Notes: generated from the sequence alone by a model not told the origin. A DNA stretch of 64,000 nucleotides from Heliopora coerulea (GCA_030142905.1 JASJOG010000070.1:248001-312000); one strand, 5' to 3'; positions 10,606-23,512 are shown, counted from the first letter of the stretch. Translations and numbers: made by a program.

Positions 10606-12568
10606 TAGGTTGTGGGGGGCTAGAGGGTGCTAACACTTGCCCGAGGTAAACCCTCAGACTAGTGGAAGGAAAGAGTTGTCTTACTTCTCCATTCTAAACC
10701 AACTCCATGCAAGGTCTAGCCACTGCCCAAATATACATATACATACGCAAAAGTGATAAAAACGTACATGTCCCTTTATGAGCCTTGAAATTTTACTTTT
10801 GCAGAAATGGACTCCACGCTCGTACAGCCTGCAATGAAGGCTAGCGCACCTCCAGATTACTACTCTCGCACCGCGCTTTGCTCGGTGAGCGAGGGTCAAA
10901 ATCCAAGCAGGTTTGGTTCTTGAATAAATTAATACAAGTCTACCCTTTAAGCATACATCATCTTTAGAAAACGGTGGTAAAGAAGTAAATTGACTGTTTG
11001 TAACACTTCTGAGAATGTGGTGACCTTACAGCTCGACACTCGTGTTTGTTACATATTATCCTGCAGGAAAAACACATTACACGGGAAAGGAAATGATGGA
11101 GTATCCAAATACTATCCTACATAACCTACACCCAAGCGTTTGGAATGTATAGTAGCTGGAGATTTCAGTAAACTGAACTACACTCAATTATTTTAAGTCG
11201 ATTTGACCTTCTTTACCCGCACAAACTGATCGAAAGGTTTATCCGTCATCCAAAAGGGTCAGACTTTGAATATAGGAAATTTACACTGTGTTACAAATAC
11301 AGATGCTGTTTACCAAGATCAAGATAAGGTTTATAATTGTTCAACTTTATCGTCTTCATTATGTTAGATGAAGCAATGGCACTTTAAAACCGACTGAGGG
11401 AAGTTGTTCCAAAGATGAACTATTCGATTAAAATAAGAAAATGTGGATATAGTCTTACAGAATGTCCTTTTGTTAAAATTACAGTAACTCAGAATTGCAA
11501 AGAAAATAATGAAGCAATACTGACATGTCTTTGCTGAGATGTATCAAAGTCACAACTCCCCAGCAAACACCTAGGCCTCCGTCATATAAATTTGGTTGCA
11601 CAAGTGCTGTTCTTGGCGGGAAAATTGAAAGGAACGATGATCTACTTTTTAGATCTTGCAGTAATAATTTTGTTTTTACTTGCTGAGTTGATACAACTAC
11701 AATGCCTTTTGCACTGAATAGTTAACATTGCAGCGCAGAGAACATTTTGCTGCTTCATTAGCTCGCATTATTACCGAACCTTATCTAGTCTGGATATCCT
11801 AATCGGGCCTGCTCTAGCAGTTTATAAGTGAAAATTTCACCCAGGTCAACTGAGCACTCCGCAGAGCACTGGCAAGACTCCAGCTAATCACCCTGGTCCA
11901 CTAGTGCATAAAAAGCATTTTTTTTTTTCACAAATGAAACTGAGTTACACCTGTATAATTGAGAAGTTTGGTCTAGCCAAGCTCATAAAAACACCTTTTG
12001 AAACATAAAACACTAATCCATAACCTCTCTTCTGAAACGAAGTTTGCAACAGGAGAGGTTCTGGACAATCTTCAGTGCACATTCTAATAAGCTTTGTAGT
12101 GTGCCTCTGAACCCTTTCTAATTATTTAACATTCCATATTTTAATATTCCCTTCTTTGGATGGTGACAAAGCCATGCATTGACATCATTGGAAAAGACAA
12201 TATACTAACCATCTTATTAACCACAGAGACAATTTTGCAAACACTCTATTTCAGAGTCATCTCGCTGCCAACTAACTTTAATTTAAATTAATTTGTCTCA
12301 AGATGGTTCCTTAGAATCTTTCTAACATGCTATTTTGTTGCACATCTTCATTTGGCTAATTGATAGCACAGCCTACACTTTGTTGAATCATTATAGATGT
12401 ATACAAAAAAGCTCATTTTATGGAATTTCTCATAGTATACCTTGTTCCATAGCATAAACCTAATATTCCTAAACTACCACAGTTATTTTACATACTATAA
12501 AATGGAGCTCCAACAAACGTGGCATATTTTATACACAATAATGGGGACTATCTGCACAGTATACTTAC
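10606..12568. other. Intronic stretch with no feature recognised
   Basis: AT-rich sequence without a supportable ORF, RNA gene or clear repeat, up to the SNRNP70 exon 3 donor. Confidence 0.5.
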
Positions 12569-12623
12569 ATTCCTCTAATGACTTTTCTAAGTTGTACTTG
12601 TCTTTTTCAAGCCTCTCCTTTTT
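12569..12623 (-). CDS. SNRNP70: SNRNP70 exon 3: charged helix before the RRM
   Basis: Acceptor TGTCACAG, donor GTAAGTAT. The 55 bases give 18 codons, KKERLEKDKYNLEKSLEE, plus a T that completes a Trp with exon 4. This matches the RREKIERRQQEVETELKMW segment of vertebrate U1-70K in place and charge pattern. Phase 0 in, phase 1 out, as required by its neighbours. Confidence 0.88.
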
Positions 12624-15587
12624 CTGTGACATTAAAAAAAAAATACACATTTAACATGAAATTTTTGTTTCTACTTCAGCCTTCCACAGTATGCCAAACA
12701 GTGGTGCAACTAGGCATCTGGAGACTTGTGGGATAGATTACTTGGTGACCACCTATTCAGATCAATACTGATGATACAAAAGAGATATGGGAGGCAATTT
12801 GAAGATATTGGGTAAACAAAAGCAATTGATATTCAATATTATTCTTAAAATAACACCTGAATTCCCTGACACTATGCTGTTATGTTACAACCACCGGTAA
12901 GTACTTATTTGAGTATGGAAGTAGCTCACAGTATAGGATTAAAACACAAGGAATCAAATCACAATACAAGATGTTATCCATAACATTCAGGGTACTTCAA
13001 TGAAAAGTCTCACTCCCATTCATTTTCCTTCTTCTGTAAATGTCACACAATGTCATAATAGATTGATTATTCAAAAGGTGGCAGATCAAATGTTGACCTT
13101 ATTGTGACAGTTCAATTGTGCTGCTGATTGAAAATAGTCGGAAACTTTATTCAAGCAAATTCAAGCCATCATTGCATGGAAATGATGATGAAGTGACAAA
13201 ATCCAAGGCCATTTTCTTTTTTACCAAGGCCAAATATTTGGCTGTATATAAACCACTTTAAAACATTCATTTAGGCCTAGTTCACATGTCAAAGTTCTGT
13301 CGCATTTAATTCATCACATTAATGTGACTACAACTTGATGGAAGTAACAAGTTTCAGTTCAGCCAAAAAATTTAATGTCACATCTAATTCTGAGCTTGAA
13401 ATATGACAAGAAAAAGTGTTGTTGTTGATTACCTCACCAAGCAGAAACAGGTTATCCAGATCCAAGTTCTCAAAATAAGTAAAGAAAGTAAAGTCTGGAT
13501 GGCTATACACTTGTAGTGTACAGCACAAAAAAAAGAACCCTCAAGTTTTTTTTCTCACATCCACAACTTAGACAAGTGTTCTGCTCCTATGCCATGTTGA
13601 AAATTATACTAATGGGGTCCATGAAGCTTCTAGTATTGTATCATTGAATAGAAATACAAATTTCACTTATTTATGCACTTTATGTGATTGTACTTTATGT
13701 GATGTCTGAATCAACATCAAATTTTCATTGAATTATGTGACAGAGCTCTTCAAAATTAGTTCAACAACGTTGAATTAAATTTGACTCATCAAATAGAATC
13801 AATTCAGGCATTGAATAAAATTAATAGTCGCATTAAATGCAATGAATTATATGCAATGGAACTACAACATCTTAATTAGGTCTTAAAGGAGCAACTTATG
13901 CCCAGGAGTTTTGGTTGGTTTGAGTTTCAATATATTTGCATTCACAACACCCATTTGCACAACCAGTAATTTTGCACAGTACAGGCCCAAACAATGAACT
14001 GTTTTTTGACCTTCATGCTGGCCACCTTAAGCAATATGAGGGAGTTCACTTCAAAATTCCATCCTCTTCTCTATACTCTACCCAATCTCAATTTCAGTTT
14101 TTTTTACAGCTGTTACCCTTGAGTTCTGCCACCACTTTATCTAGAATGTTTATCAGTTTTGCTGTCAGTTTGCAAGCTGTTTATTCCTAAATTGACTGTA
14201 CTAGCAGTGGCTATTTCATCAAAAGAATTAGCATCATCACTTGGTTTATTAGTAAGTGCATTGTACTTCTCTCTAGCACCAAATGAAGATGGTTTATACA
14301 AATAGCTGGCTGCAGACTGTCAGGAAACTTTACTCATAAATAAAGCAATTTTAGCAGAAATTCATGCAGTCAGCATATATGTGTGCTTTCCTAAAATACC
14401 CATCAGGGGACAAAAGTGGCCTAGGATATTAAATACAATTTTATTTTATCCATGGCCATTTTTCCTTCATAAGAGGCCATGGACATGATAAAATTAATTT
14501 TGAGCCTTGGCTCTCCATTATTTTGGGAAAGGTCATTGGCTCTCCATTACTTTGGCAAATATCATTAGCCCATTAATGGGCAACGTGCCCTGAATGGGCA
14601 CATGGTCTTTATTGGCTGATTGTGAAAAACATCCAATTCTGATCGCTTAGCAACCAGCACCTATAAACAGAGTGGAAAATGAGCTTTCAAATGATACCTT
14701 GTGGAGCTTCATATGACAAGGTTCTTGCAAACTGCATGTGTTTAAATTTTTCCCTATTTTTGAAAATGCATTATCATATACACAAGCAATGAACATATTT
14801 GAAACCAATGAAGAAAACCAAGATTTTGAATGATTTGTGATGGAGTATGGAGAAAAAAAGAATCAGACCTAGTAGAAGGCTATTGAATGTTCCCTTGAGC
14901 ACCATCTCTAGGGCATTTTTCAAAATGCACAGACATTTTCATCAAAAATAAAATTCCCTTTAACATGAGAAAAAAAGGACTAAAAAGTTGCTCCAGGGTC
15001 TTGGGAATTGAGAAAACACCATTTGTTTGGATTGTTTTGCCTTAAAATCAAAATTTGCATTTGGAAGCTAATGATGGTATTCTTGCCAAATTCTACAATG
15101 AAAACATAACATAGTTGTAACTACTGCATTCTAGAGTGTAATCAGGTATTCTAAAAGTATTTTGATGTCACACTGTGGGGAAAAGGCTTGCAATTGAGAT
15201 TGCAAGAGTTGTTTTCCTGTATTCTATCTTGAGGGTACAAATTACTTGACAGTTCTCAGCATTCGAGCATGTTCGTCTGTTACTTAATTAATGATGTAAA
15301 GTTTTATTCTAAAAACAGCATGGAGTAACAATTCCTTCAATGTACATAATCTATCAAAGAGAATTAAATTACAATACTTCATGCAAAAATTAGGCTAAAT
15401 TAATGGCTCCTAAATTCTAATTTTGAATTGCAAGTGTTTGTCCATCCATTACCATATTTTCCTGACTCTGAAAATGTAAATGTAACTATTCCTTATCTCA
15501 TCAGAGTTAACTAAGACATCTTTTGAAAACAACTTATCAACCAAGATTATCTTCAGATGCAACTTAAAGTATACCTTGTTTCTTTAA
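12624..15587. other. SNRNP70 intron 2, proximal part, no gene recognised
   Basis: Long AT-rich stretch. Apart from the hairpin at 14432-14502 I see nothing I can name. The longest ORFs have no recognisable domain. Confidence 0.45.
14432..14502. repeat. Foldback hairpin
   Basis: CAATTTTATTTTATCCATGG at 14436 pairs with CCATGGACATGATAAAATTA near 14478. The arms are about 25 bp with small mismatches and the loop is about 17 bp. Probably a small MITE. Confidence 0.5.
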
Positions 15588-16014
15588 CCCTACAAAGACT
15601 GCAGGGGGATGGGGGGCAAGGGTTGAGGGCAATTTTCAGATTTTCTGGTGCTTCCAGTGCAATTTCTGGCATTCTGACATCATGTTTGCATCCAAATTTC
15701 ATTTCATCATAAAGCTTAGGGTATTTCCTTGCAATTACAGAAAAATGCATTGTAATAAGCTTTTCAGGAGTCATTTTACTGCAGGTATCCTGAAAGACCT
15801 ATTTTACAGGTTTTCACCACCAAAAAATTTATGCTGATGTCAGCATAATAAAAATGAAGTCAGCACAAATTTCTATGCCCCATATTGTTTATTTAGTTAA
15901 CTGTGTCAAGATTCATGTTCATTGCTTAAGTCATTTGGAAATTACAAAAGAGGTCCAGCCAGCCCAGCAAACACCCTTACCCCAACCCACAACCCCAGAA
16001 TGATCTTTGTAAGG
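15588..16014. mobile_element. piggyBac-type MITE
   Basis: TTAA flanks both ends (15584-15587 and 16015-16018). The terminal inverted repeats are CCCTACAAAGA at the left and, reversed, CCTTACAAAGA at the right (one mismatch). TTAA duplications and CCY termini are the hallmark of piggyBac. The interior has no transposase. A piggyBac transposase relic lies 630 bp to the right, but the two need not have been one element. Confidence 0.6.
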
Positions 16015-16645
16015 TTAAAAAAAATTGCCAAAATACATTGAAGGTGAAATTTTGTGCTCTCATTATAGCGAAATAGTATTTGTGTCAAAAAAGTTTTAAA
16101 AAAGCCGTGTTAACCAACCAAATTTAGAGAGTGTCTGTCCGTTACTTAATGAAATGTCCATCCATTACCAAATCCTATTTTCTTTGATAAAGCATTGTTT
16201 ACCAAACATAATATGAATTTATTCAGAGTTGATTATTTCTGGTTCCTAGGTCATCACTTGACATATTCAAATAGTTTTTTTCATGTAAGTTCTTCTCATT
16301 TAGATAAAGAACTTGTTTAAAGTTTAACTAGAGAAAATCTTGTTTTTATCTTGTATGTCCGTTACCAAAATTTTGAAAACTTTAAAATTAAATTTTGAAA
16401 AAACCAAAAGATTTACTTTCAAGATATTTTGTCCTCTGTAAATCTAAGTTAAAACATTTAATAAAAGTTAAAAACAACCAAATTTCGACTTTCTAATTTT
16501 TCAAAATACATGTTAAATCCTATCTATGTCCATCTGTTACTAAAAATTCTATTTTGAAAAATGCCCTCTAGGAGATTCAGATAATGAAAAATGGATTTTT
16601 TGACAACAGATCAGATACTGATGTTAGTGAAAGTGAAATGTAAAA

Positions 16646-17251
16646 GTGAGAGCAAATATGAAACAGATAATTCTTAGTGTCTTGTTGGATGGAAAAATAG
16701 TTTTAGTTCAGCATAGCAGAAGCCTTTACATGCTGAGTCAGGATCCTTGTCATAAGCTAAGATCAGAAGCCTCCCAAAAAGATTTTCTTATTTTGGGTCA
16801 TGATTTTATTGATTTTGTGCTATGGCTGCATTTGCCTGCACAAAACTTGGGGACCTATCATGCAGTTTCTGCCAATTGCTCAGAAATTTTTGCCTTTTTT
16901 GGCTTAAGTGTTTGGATGAGAATCAATGAACTGTTTACGATAAGGTTGTACCTGAACTCTAATCCCTTTCTGGGCAATCCTCGGTTTCAAAAAAAAACAA
17001 TTCTTTTAAATGGTTTCAAGCTTTTGAGTTGGTATTTCCATATTTCATTTGTGGACCATGAGGAAGCAACTGAGAAGTTGAAAAAAATTAGGCCTCTTGT
17101 TTCCAAGCTTCATAATGCTTTTCAACCCCCATCAATTCCAGGTAAAAACATTTCAATTGACAAAGGACTTGTCAAATTTAATGAATTTACTTCTTTTGTG
17201 AATGGTTTTGAATTTCAGAAGATGCAAACAGATTGGTGCTGCAGTTTCTGA
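16646..17251 (+). pseudogene. piggyBac-like transposase fragment (DDE_Tnp_1_7)
   Basis: A 201-codon frame. From about residue 95 it follows the piggyBac pattern: NSNPFLGNPRFQKK, then LKKIRPLVSKLHNAF, then GKNISIDKGLVKF, where SID carries the first catalytic Asp (usually SIDE.M..FKGR). The frame ends soon after, and the second and third catalytic Asp regions are not visible. A cut-and-paste transposase cannot work without them, so this is a dead fragment inside SNRNP70 intron 2, on the opposite strand. Confidence 0.65.
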
Positions 17252-18105
17252 CATTTGGACCTTTGTCTTGTGCTTGCTAAACAACTAGTCTCAAACTACA
17301 GTGGCTACAAAAACCATTTAGTGCACCAATTAGTAATAATGATATTGATTTAGGTATGACTACCAAGGACCAGAAATTGGGTTAAGGCTTCTGCAGTGAA
17401 AAGAACTTGTGTTAAATTGAAAATTTGAATGAGAGCGCCTGTTGGACAAACTTTGAAAGTGTTTACAAGTCCAGACAAGGTCCTATAAATCTTTGAAAAG
17501 AACAAAGCTATTTTCTCACAGCAACATTAGGGAATTCAATAAAAACATCACTGATGTCTTTTGAAACATTTTGCATGATTGTCAGAAGTCCTGGTTTCTA
17601 ATTACCATGAAATAAACAATTTGGCTTTGTGTCACACTTCAGCTGCCAGCATTGCAGTTAGTTGTCAAAAACTTGTCAGATAAACACATCAGAAAATGTT
17701 TAGTTTTGTTTCATTTTGGCCTTCATTCTCTTTAAGATTAAAATTCTTTGTAATATATATATTTTTTAATGAAATGAAGTAAACTGTTCAGCTACAAATC
17801 CAGACTTTTCTGGTTTTATTTCCTTGCAAATTGTTTTCATTGTCTTGAATTCAGTAGAGTGCTGTGAAATTGTCATATGCTTGAATTTCTAGCCTCTAAT
17901 TTTTAAAACATATCTATACAAATGGATTAAAATTTATAAAAGATGAATACCTACTTATTGCTCTACTCTATGCTAAAAATTCAGGGCTTTAAATTGGCTT
18001 ACTGACGAGCTATCATAATTTTTGTGAATGCATTACTGCACCAGCTGAAATCAGCCATTTTACTTGCCCATTGAGGGGGTAGCCTGTCTCTGGCACCTTG
18101 GGAAT
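17252..18105. other. Intronic stretch with no feature recognised
   Basis: No ORF with a domain. It may contain further decayed piggyBac sequence, but I cannot show it. Confidence 0.4.
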
Positions 18106-18169
18106 TAATGAGTTAATGCCAGGCAATTTTACTAATGAAAAGCAGGAGCCCTGTCCCTTAATGAGTTAA
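18106..18169. repeat. Palindromic dispersed repeat, half copy
   Basis: TTAATGAGTTAATGCCAGGC, a gap, then AGCCCTGTCCCTTAATGAGTTAA: one arm plus the inner half of the ~95-bp family. Confidence 0.5.
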
Positions 18170-18427
18170 ACTCACTTTCTCATAGCTTAAAAATGAAGTT
18201 TCCTAGCATGCCTTGACCCAAAGTTACACCACAAGTACTGAGTCTTTACTTGTCTGATTGATGGCTTTCGTGGCCACAGTAAAATTTATCTTCCCTCAAG
18301 GATACACATTTAATTTTCACCTCCATTGCTACTGACTGAATCCTTGAGGTTTTAATCTGGTTACTGGCAAAAATCATGAAGCAAAATTGCTTCCAAATAA
18401 GTAGCTGTACGTGTGCAAAACTTTTAC

Positions 18428-18490
18428 CTTTCTTTCACTTTTTTCCAGTCTGGTTTCTGCCCTTGTTGGTGGTGGTGTTTCTTTTGGGTC
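18428..18490 (-). CDS. SNRNP70: SNRNP70 exon 2
   Basis: Acceptor ACATAG, donor GTAAAAG. There are 21 codons in phase 0 on both sides: DPKETPPPTRAETRLEKSER plus Lys. PPPTRAETR is nearly invariant in U1-70K of animals, where this segment runs along the U1 snRNP core. It joins in frame to FE at the end of exon 1 and to KKER of exon 3. Confidence 0.93.
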
Positions 18491-18809
18491 CTATGTTACA
18501 GGACATAAAAACAGGACAGAAGAGAGATTAAAAATGTCAATCATATGGACATCATGCACAAATGAAAAGCACAACATTCCATTAGCTTTTCAAGCACATG
18601 AGTTTCAGATCCTAAGGTCATCCTTATCTCTGATATGTTGTAGTGGAAACTATTTTTTTAGGATCACATATCAAGTATATCAAAAATACAAATCTATCGA
18701 GCACATTGATTAAACCAGAATAAAATTGATTGACTGAGTTTGTGGATCTCACTCAATTCTCATTAAGCCCATTCCAGACCATGCAACGTGCTTGGTTCCT
18801 GATGTCACT

Positions 18810-20190
18810 TTAAGTTTCACTTGAGTGATACTGTATATTGTATGAATACTATTCTGAGGAGTGGCCACTTAAATTGTATCCTTAGTTCAGGGACAGCATA
18901 ATAATGGGGAATTTGCACTCACACAAAATCATAAATTCTCAACTCACCTACACATCTGCCTTACAGATTTCTGTTGGCATAGGCAAATATTAAGGACTGG
19001 ATCTTTATCCCTCATTTAACCCTCTTTAAGTTTGTGCTTCTATTTTGCACTACTGCTTTTTCTGATTGCCTTATTTTCTCTTGGACTAATCCATTAAAAT
19101 GCAAGATGCATTTTGGGATTTTGTTCTGGCTAATACCATGAAGTTTTATTCAGCAGTGTAGAGTTTTTGTACAGTTCCGTGATAGAAAAATTGAAGTTGG
19201 AATTAAAGTGGCTTTTGCTGACAGATGGTGGAAAGATGAAGTGTTTTTGCCGTGCTATGTTGAGTAAAAACGTAAATTTCAAAAATGTTCGTGGTGACAA
19301 CTCTGATTTCAGTACCTTTCAATACGTACAGTGAAGGTTAAAGAAACCATTTTTTAGTAATCAATTCCCATCACGTGGTATATTCAATCGAATCTTCGTT
19401 TTCTTCTAAATCTTTCCTATTTCATAGAATTCTAAAGACTGAATTCCCAGACTAACACTAGTACTGGGCTTATGGTATTGCTCATGTTAACTATTATGAG
19501 AAGTGCAGAAAAAATGATTAATTCTGGTCTAAATAGTGCCAATGGGCTGGCTCTCCAAACATATTTCAATCTGCATTTATTCTTGGGTCGATCTCCTTCG
19601 TATTTCTTCACAGATAAGTACACATATCAGAGGTCTGAAAAGCTATCCATTGCTTTCGATCGTCAAAAAAGGGTCGATTGAAAGAGACGCCAATTACAAG
19701 TCAACCATCCAATTTGATTATACAATAAATATCGTGCACCGAAGTCATTAGATTTACCTCAAAAAGAGATAGAGATTCAGCAACTCCAGCATAGGGCCAT
19801 GGTTTTCTCTGATGCCTTGCTTTGTCCAGAGGAGGTAAATAACGTATTGCCGGTCGAGGAGCGAACAATGCCAAAAGATTTGATGGTAAAAATGCCGTCA
19901 TTTTCCCTCCTGATACAAACAAAACGCCAAACTACTCAATCGGCAACTACCAGTCCATCCGCTTGCGAACACAGAGCACGAGTTTTCTACCGCGAAAAGG
20001 CTCAAGGGATATGTTTGTGAATTAATGAGGAGCAAAACGACCACTGAAAACGACCAACAAAAAAGATCCACAACCAAAGTATACTGGGATAGCCTGAACA
20101 ACTGAGATCGCCAATGGGGGTAATTTCCGCATTCATTGGTAGCAATTTTTTTTTTATCAATCAAAATGGCATTCTTTTCAAGAAGCGTTA
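18810..20190. repeat. Segmental duplication, copy 1 (contains SNRNP70 exon 1 and 5' flank)
   Basis: Collinear with 25212-26470 in the same orientation, about 6.4 kb away. Shared blocks include TATGAATACTATTCTGAGGA, the TTTTTAGTAATCAATTCCCA block and the CGAGGAGCGAACAATGCC block over exon 1. Divergence is visible as scattered substitutions and small gaps. The copy includes intron 1 sequence, exon 1 and about 290 bp upstream of the start codon, so it probably carries the SNRNP70 promoter. Confidence 0.85.
19758..19901 (-). CDS. SNRNP70: SNRNP70 exon 1: U1 snRNP 70 kDa protein N-terminus
   Basis: 48 codons from ATG (19899-19901) to a GTAAATC donor. It reads MTAFLPSNLLALFAPRP, then YLPPLDKARHQ, then PYAGVA, aligning residue for residue with the U1-70K start (FLP.NLLALFAPR...YLPPL). 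This N-terminal peptide wraps the U1 Sm core and contacts U1-C in the spliceosomal U1 snRNP. An upstream in-frame Met exists, but MTAF is chosen because it matches the conserved start. Coding exons 1-4 give 153 residues. Introns are about 1.3, 5.8 and 8.9 kb. Confidence 0.95.
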
Positions 20191-21193
20191 TTTAATGGCG
20201 CCATGGAGTACATGTCTTGCTTCTGCCTTATCTATCGGGTCATAATTAAATTGTAAATCTAATTCCGTTGAAACGTTGGCGATAAAGTACGATTCCCCAT
20301 ATTTTCTTGTCTTTCTCATGGTTAATATACGTTCCATGAATAGCCCATACTCTACACTGACAACATTATCTTCGAAAGGACTGACCAAATATCTGAAAGC
20401 CATTCGTAGATTAATGTGAGACTCATGAGCAGTGACGTAGCCGATTGGGGTGGGGTCCAAACCTCTCCCATAGCTACAACAAGCTTGAGATTACAGTTTA
20501 ATAGTGAGTCGTAAGAGAGTATCACAATCTGACAAGCTTGGATTTGCAAGCTTGAAACCGCTCTCGGCGCCGGGATGAATTGTCGATGCGTATAATACGA
20601 AGTGCTAGGGCAATGTCTGGGCAATTGTCAGCAGCCAAAGTTAACATTCTTTTTCTGCGATGAATCATTCTCCCTGGTGATGTTTGATGGTGTTACCGTC
20701 GATTCCACCTGCTCGTGAACGCCCCCCAAAAGAATCATCCGTCCAGCTCTGTTTTACTAGGCCTAAACTTGGCACATGAACTAAACGAGCGTTAAAGTCA
20801 TATATTTTCGTACTTCGTGTCGATTAAAATACCGAATACAAAATGCAGAAATTAACCTTCATGGACATTCATAGAATTTCAAGTTGAATCTGTGTTAATC
20901 CCAAATTAAACACTGCTTTTTGTAGTTCAGTAAAATACCTGAAGCATGAGCTCCCAAAATTGACCTTACGTTGATAAAAAAACTACAGTGAAACTAACAA
21001 TACGACATCATCATTATCTATTCGCGTTTTCTTGCAATCATTTCATGTTTGAAGAGGTTTCCTTTGTTATTCATGAGGTTTTATCTGGTGTCCATCCCGA
21101 AAGCGCGGAGAGGGATTTGACATTTAGAGGGGAAGAGGAGACTTATGAATTGATTTCAATTATTCATCATAGAATCAAGGGGTTTATATATTA
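20191..21193. other. Region upstream of SNRNP70, no gene supported
   Basis: A 90-codon frame on the minus strand (20460-20188) begins inside a hAT terminal repeat and shows no domain, so I do not call it a gene. The rest is plain AT-rich sequence. Confidence 0.4.
20430..20458 (+). repeat. Solo hAT-like terminal end
   Basis: CAGTGACGTAGCCGATTGGG resembles the terminal repeat of the intact hAT MITE at 36810 (CAGTGGCGTAGCCAAGGG). No matching right end is visible within reach, so it is a truncated copy. Confidence 0.4.
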
Positions 21194-21310
21194 AATTACA
21201 TATTAATATTATATTAATATTACATATTAAATTATATTATATTATATAAATATTATATTAATATTATATATTAAATTTAATATTATATATTAAATAAAAA
21301 TATTTATATA
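21194..21310. repeat. AT-only low-complexity tract
   Basis: Repeated ATTATATTAATATT and TATATTAAATT words. Noncoding. Confidence 0.7.
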
Positions 21311-21490
21311 AATCCCTCATTACTATTAATGATGGATTTATACAGATAAATCCCTCTTCACCTCCAAATAAATCATTTAAACTTATGAGTGATATACTTC
21401 AATTTATGAACCTCAACTAGTCTTTGTCAATAACAAAACTTCCCAGCGTATTTCTTGTACAAATTGACTAGACATCTTTCCTGCCTGTTT

Positions 21491-22415
21491 TCAGTTGCAT
21501 AGTGTTCGATTTTCGCCAAACGACGTGTCAACTAGTTTCTCTGGCTCCCTTCCGTTTGTTTCCACTAAAGTAAATTGGCTAAATTTCAACGAACGATGTT
21601 CTCTGCTGTTACTTAATGCAAAGTTCTTCCCTATCAAGAAGACCATTGTATTCAACAAAACTTTTGCTGAATGATCTCCCAAAAGCCACAAATCCCAAAG
21701 CTTGTTTTCATGTTCCTCTGAGAAAGGCTGGACTTCATTTACGCTGGAACCAACCCCAACTTTTGTTAATCGTTTCATCTCTGCGTCTAAACAGTCTTGA
21801 AAGTATTTAAAAGTGGGCTTCGTGAAGATATTTAACGCTGGTGTCCCATTGCCCCTCAAGTATCGTTGCAAATCAGAACACATTTGGTAGAGCGTGTTTG
21901 GTGGATATAAAGCACCGGATCCTTCTTCTTTCGAACTTCTACTATGGGTTTACTGAGCCAGTAATTGAGCTCGTCATCATTAAGTTGTAGTATGTCGGGA
22001 CAAACAATCGAATATTTTCTCCTGTAACAAACCTATTTGAGCTCTGTAGCTCACTCCGTTCCTCTGCCTATTCACTTCACGCAACAACAGCCCAATTCGT
22101 ATTAACTTTAGTATTTTCGAGAGTGCGAGTGAGTTTCCTCTCTTCCAGTTCTTTATCGTTAACCAGTGAAATGTCTCTGTTCACCTTCGAGCATTTTGAT
22201 TCGATTTTCTTTTTACCCTCCAAGCCGATTTCGCATACATGCTGATTATGAGTCTCTGACAGCTCACTACTCGACATTTCGTCCAAAATATCGAGGCCAA
22301 AATCGGGAAAAAGCCTGTCTTGTGAAAAGCATTTTTGCGTAATTAAAATCTTTTCGTCGATGTCGTCATTTTCCACAACCACGAAGTTAAAACTAGCAAA
22401 AACTAACCCATTCAA
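21491..22415 (-). pseudogene. Crypton-like tyrosine recombinase relic (DUF3504 type)
   Basis: The upstream frame (22415-22077) is polar and ends ENTKVNTNWAV, the start of the recombinase core-binding region. After stops and a frameshift around 22060-21885 (ELNYWLSKPIVEVR, then YPPNTLYQMC), the frame at 21883-21491 has LQRYLRGNGTP, FQDCLDAEMKRL, FSEEHENKLW and GKNFALSNSREHRSLKFSQ. In this family the Arg of REHR is the first catalytic Arg. The frame stops before the remaining catalytic His, Arg and Tyr. The same domain occurs in host ZMYM and KCTD1 family proteins, but the breaks point to a dead transposon. Confidence 0.75.
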
Positions 22416-22787
22416 CGCACTTATAGTGCCACACCCTCACACGGGACAATATTAAATGAAAAGTTGAAATCATGCATCCTAAAAAATTTTATACATAAAA
22501 TTTAAATAAATTAATTTTTTTTACCAATTTCTCTTACCTGAACAATTACTTGAACAACCCCGGCAGCAAAGGCAAACCCATAAGTGGTAAAATTCCGCCA
22601 CGTTGTCGGCGCATATACCCCACACCTTTGCCCCTTAAAATCAATCTTTTGTGAAGTCTACGCCCTCTTTTTCTTCTTGACATTTTCTTATTATTTTTCA
22701 CAACAAAATACGTCCGGCTTATAAGACCAAGTAAATTAAAATAATTATATTTTTTTCAAATATCAGCAACGGTTACATGATTTTCGC

Positions 22788-23347
22788 CTACCAAAAAAAA
22801 TAAAAAGGGTAATTATCACCCTGAGTGTGACATTGAAAGACTTTGACGCAATAACCGTTCATAACGAAGTCCAAGCTCGACTCTACTACTGCTTTACAGC
22901 GCTCCTTGTCTTTAGTTATAAAAATTATAACAGGTGTACATGTTCTTATTTTTCCACAGTTTTTACATTTCCACATAAGTTCACATTGCCTCACAATATT
23001 AGTAACACTACTTGGTGATAGATTATAAATAGAAAGAATATTGTTTTTCACAATATTTTCTACGTCAAAATGACCATGACAATTCACTTCTTCTAAATCC
23101 ATAAACCCGCAGCCACCAAAGATAACATCAGTTGTTGCATCATGCAATCGGTAATTCGTCGAACGACAAACCAATTTCTTTGGTAAATTGCTCTTGGCCA
23201 TTTCACATCCCATATGATAATATATAACGATTTACAATCCTGGATAGAACAAAGTCCAATGTCGCAATGGGTCATCTTATTTCTTTCGCAAATAAAACAT
23301 CCAAACGTTACTCCAATAAAAAAAATATATACATACAAAAACACCAT
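22788..23347 (-). CDS. Uncharacterised Cys-rich ORF, probably frameshifted
   Basis: The main frame (23213-22788, 141 codons) has an CELMWKCKNCGKIRTC cluster and NCHGHFDVENIVKNNILSIY. A second frame just upstream (23347-23093) contributes GCFICERNKMTHCDIGLC, so a single-base shift near 23210 may split one longer Cys-rich protein. Paired CxxC suggests a zinc-binding fold. I recognise no family. It sits between a Crypton relic and a segmental duplication, so a transposon origin is as likely as a host gene. Confidence 0.35.
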
Positions 23348-23512
23348 CAGGTATTGGCATTTCTCTCACGAAATCTCTCTGAATTTCTTCTTAGTATTTC
23401 CAATTCACGTTCATGTTCTCTATTCGTTAATCTCCATTCACGAACAGTTTTAAAATAAATAACAAGCACGAACCACCCCTCCGCATCAACAAGAACAGCA
23501 TATTTCAATTAC

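Noticed and set aside
20188..20460. 90-codon minus-strand frame upstream of SNRNP70
   Set aside because: Its start is a hAT terminal repeat and the rest shows no domain or splice support.
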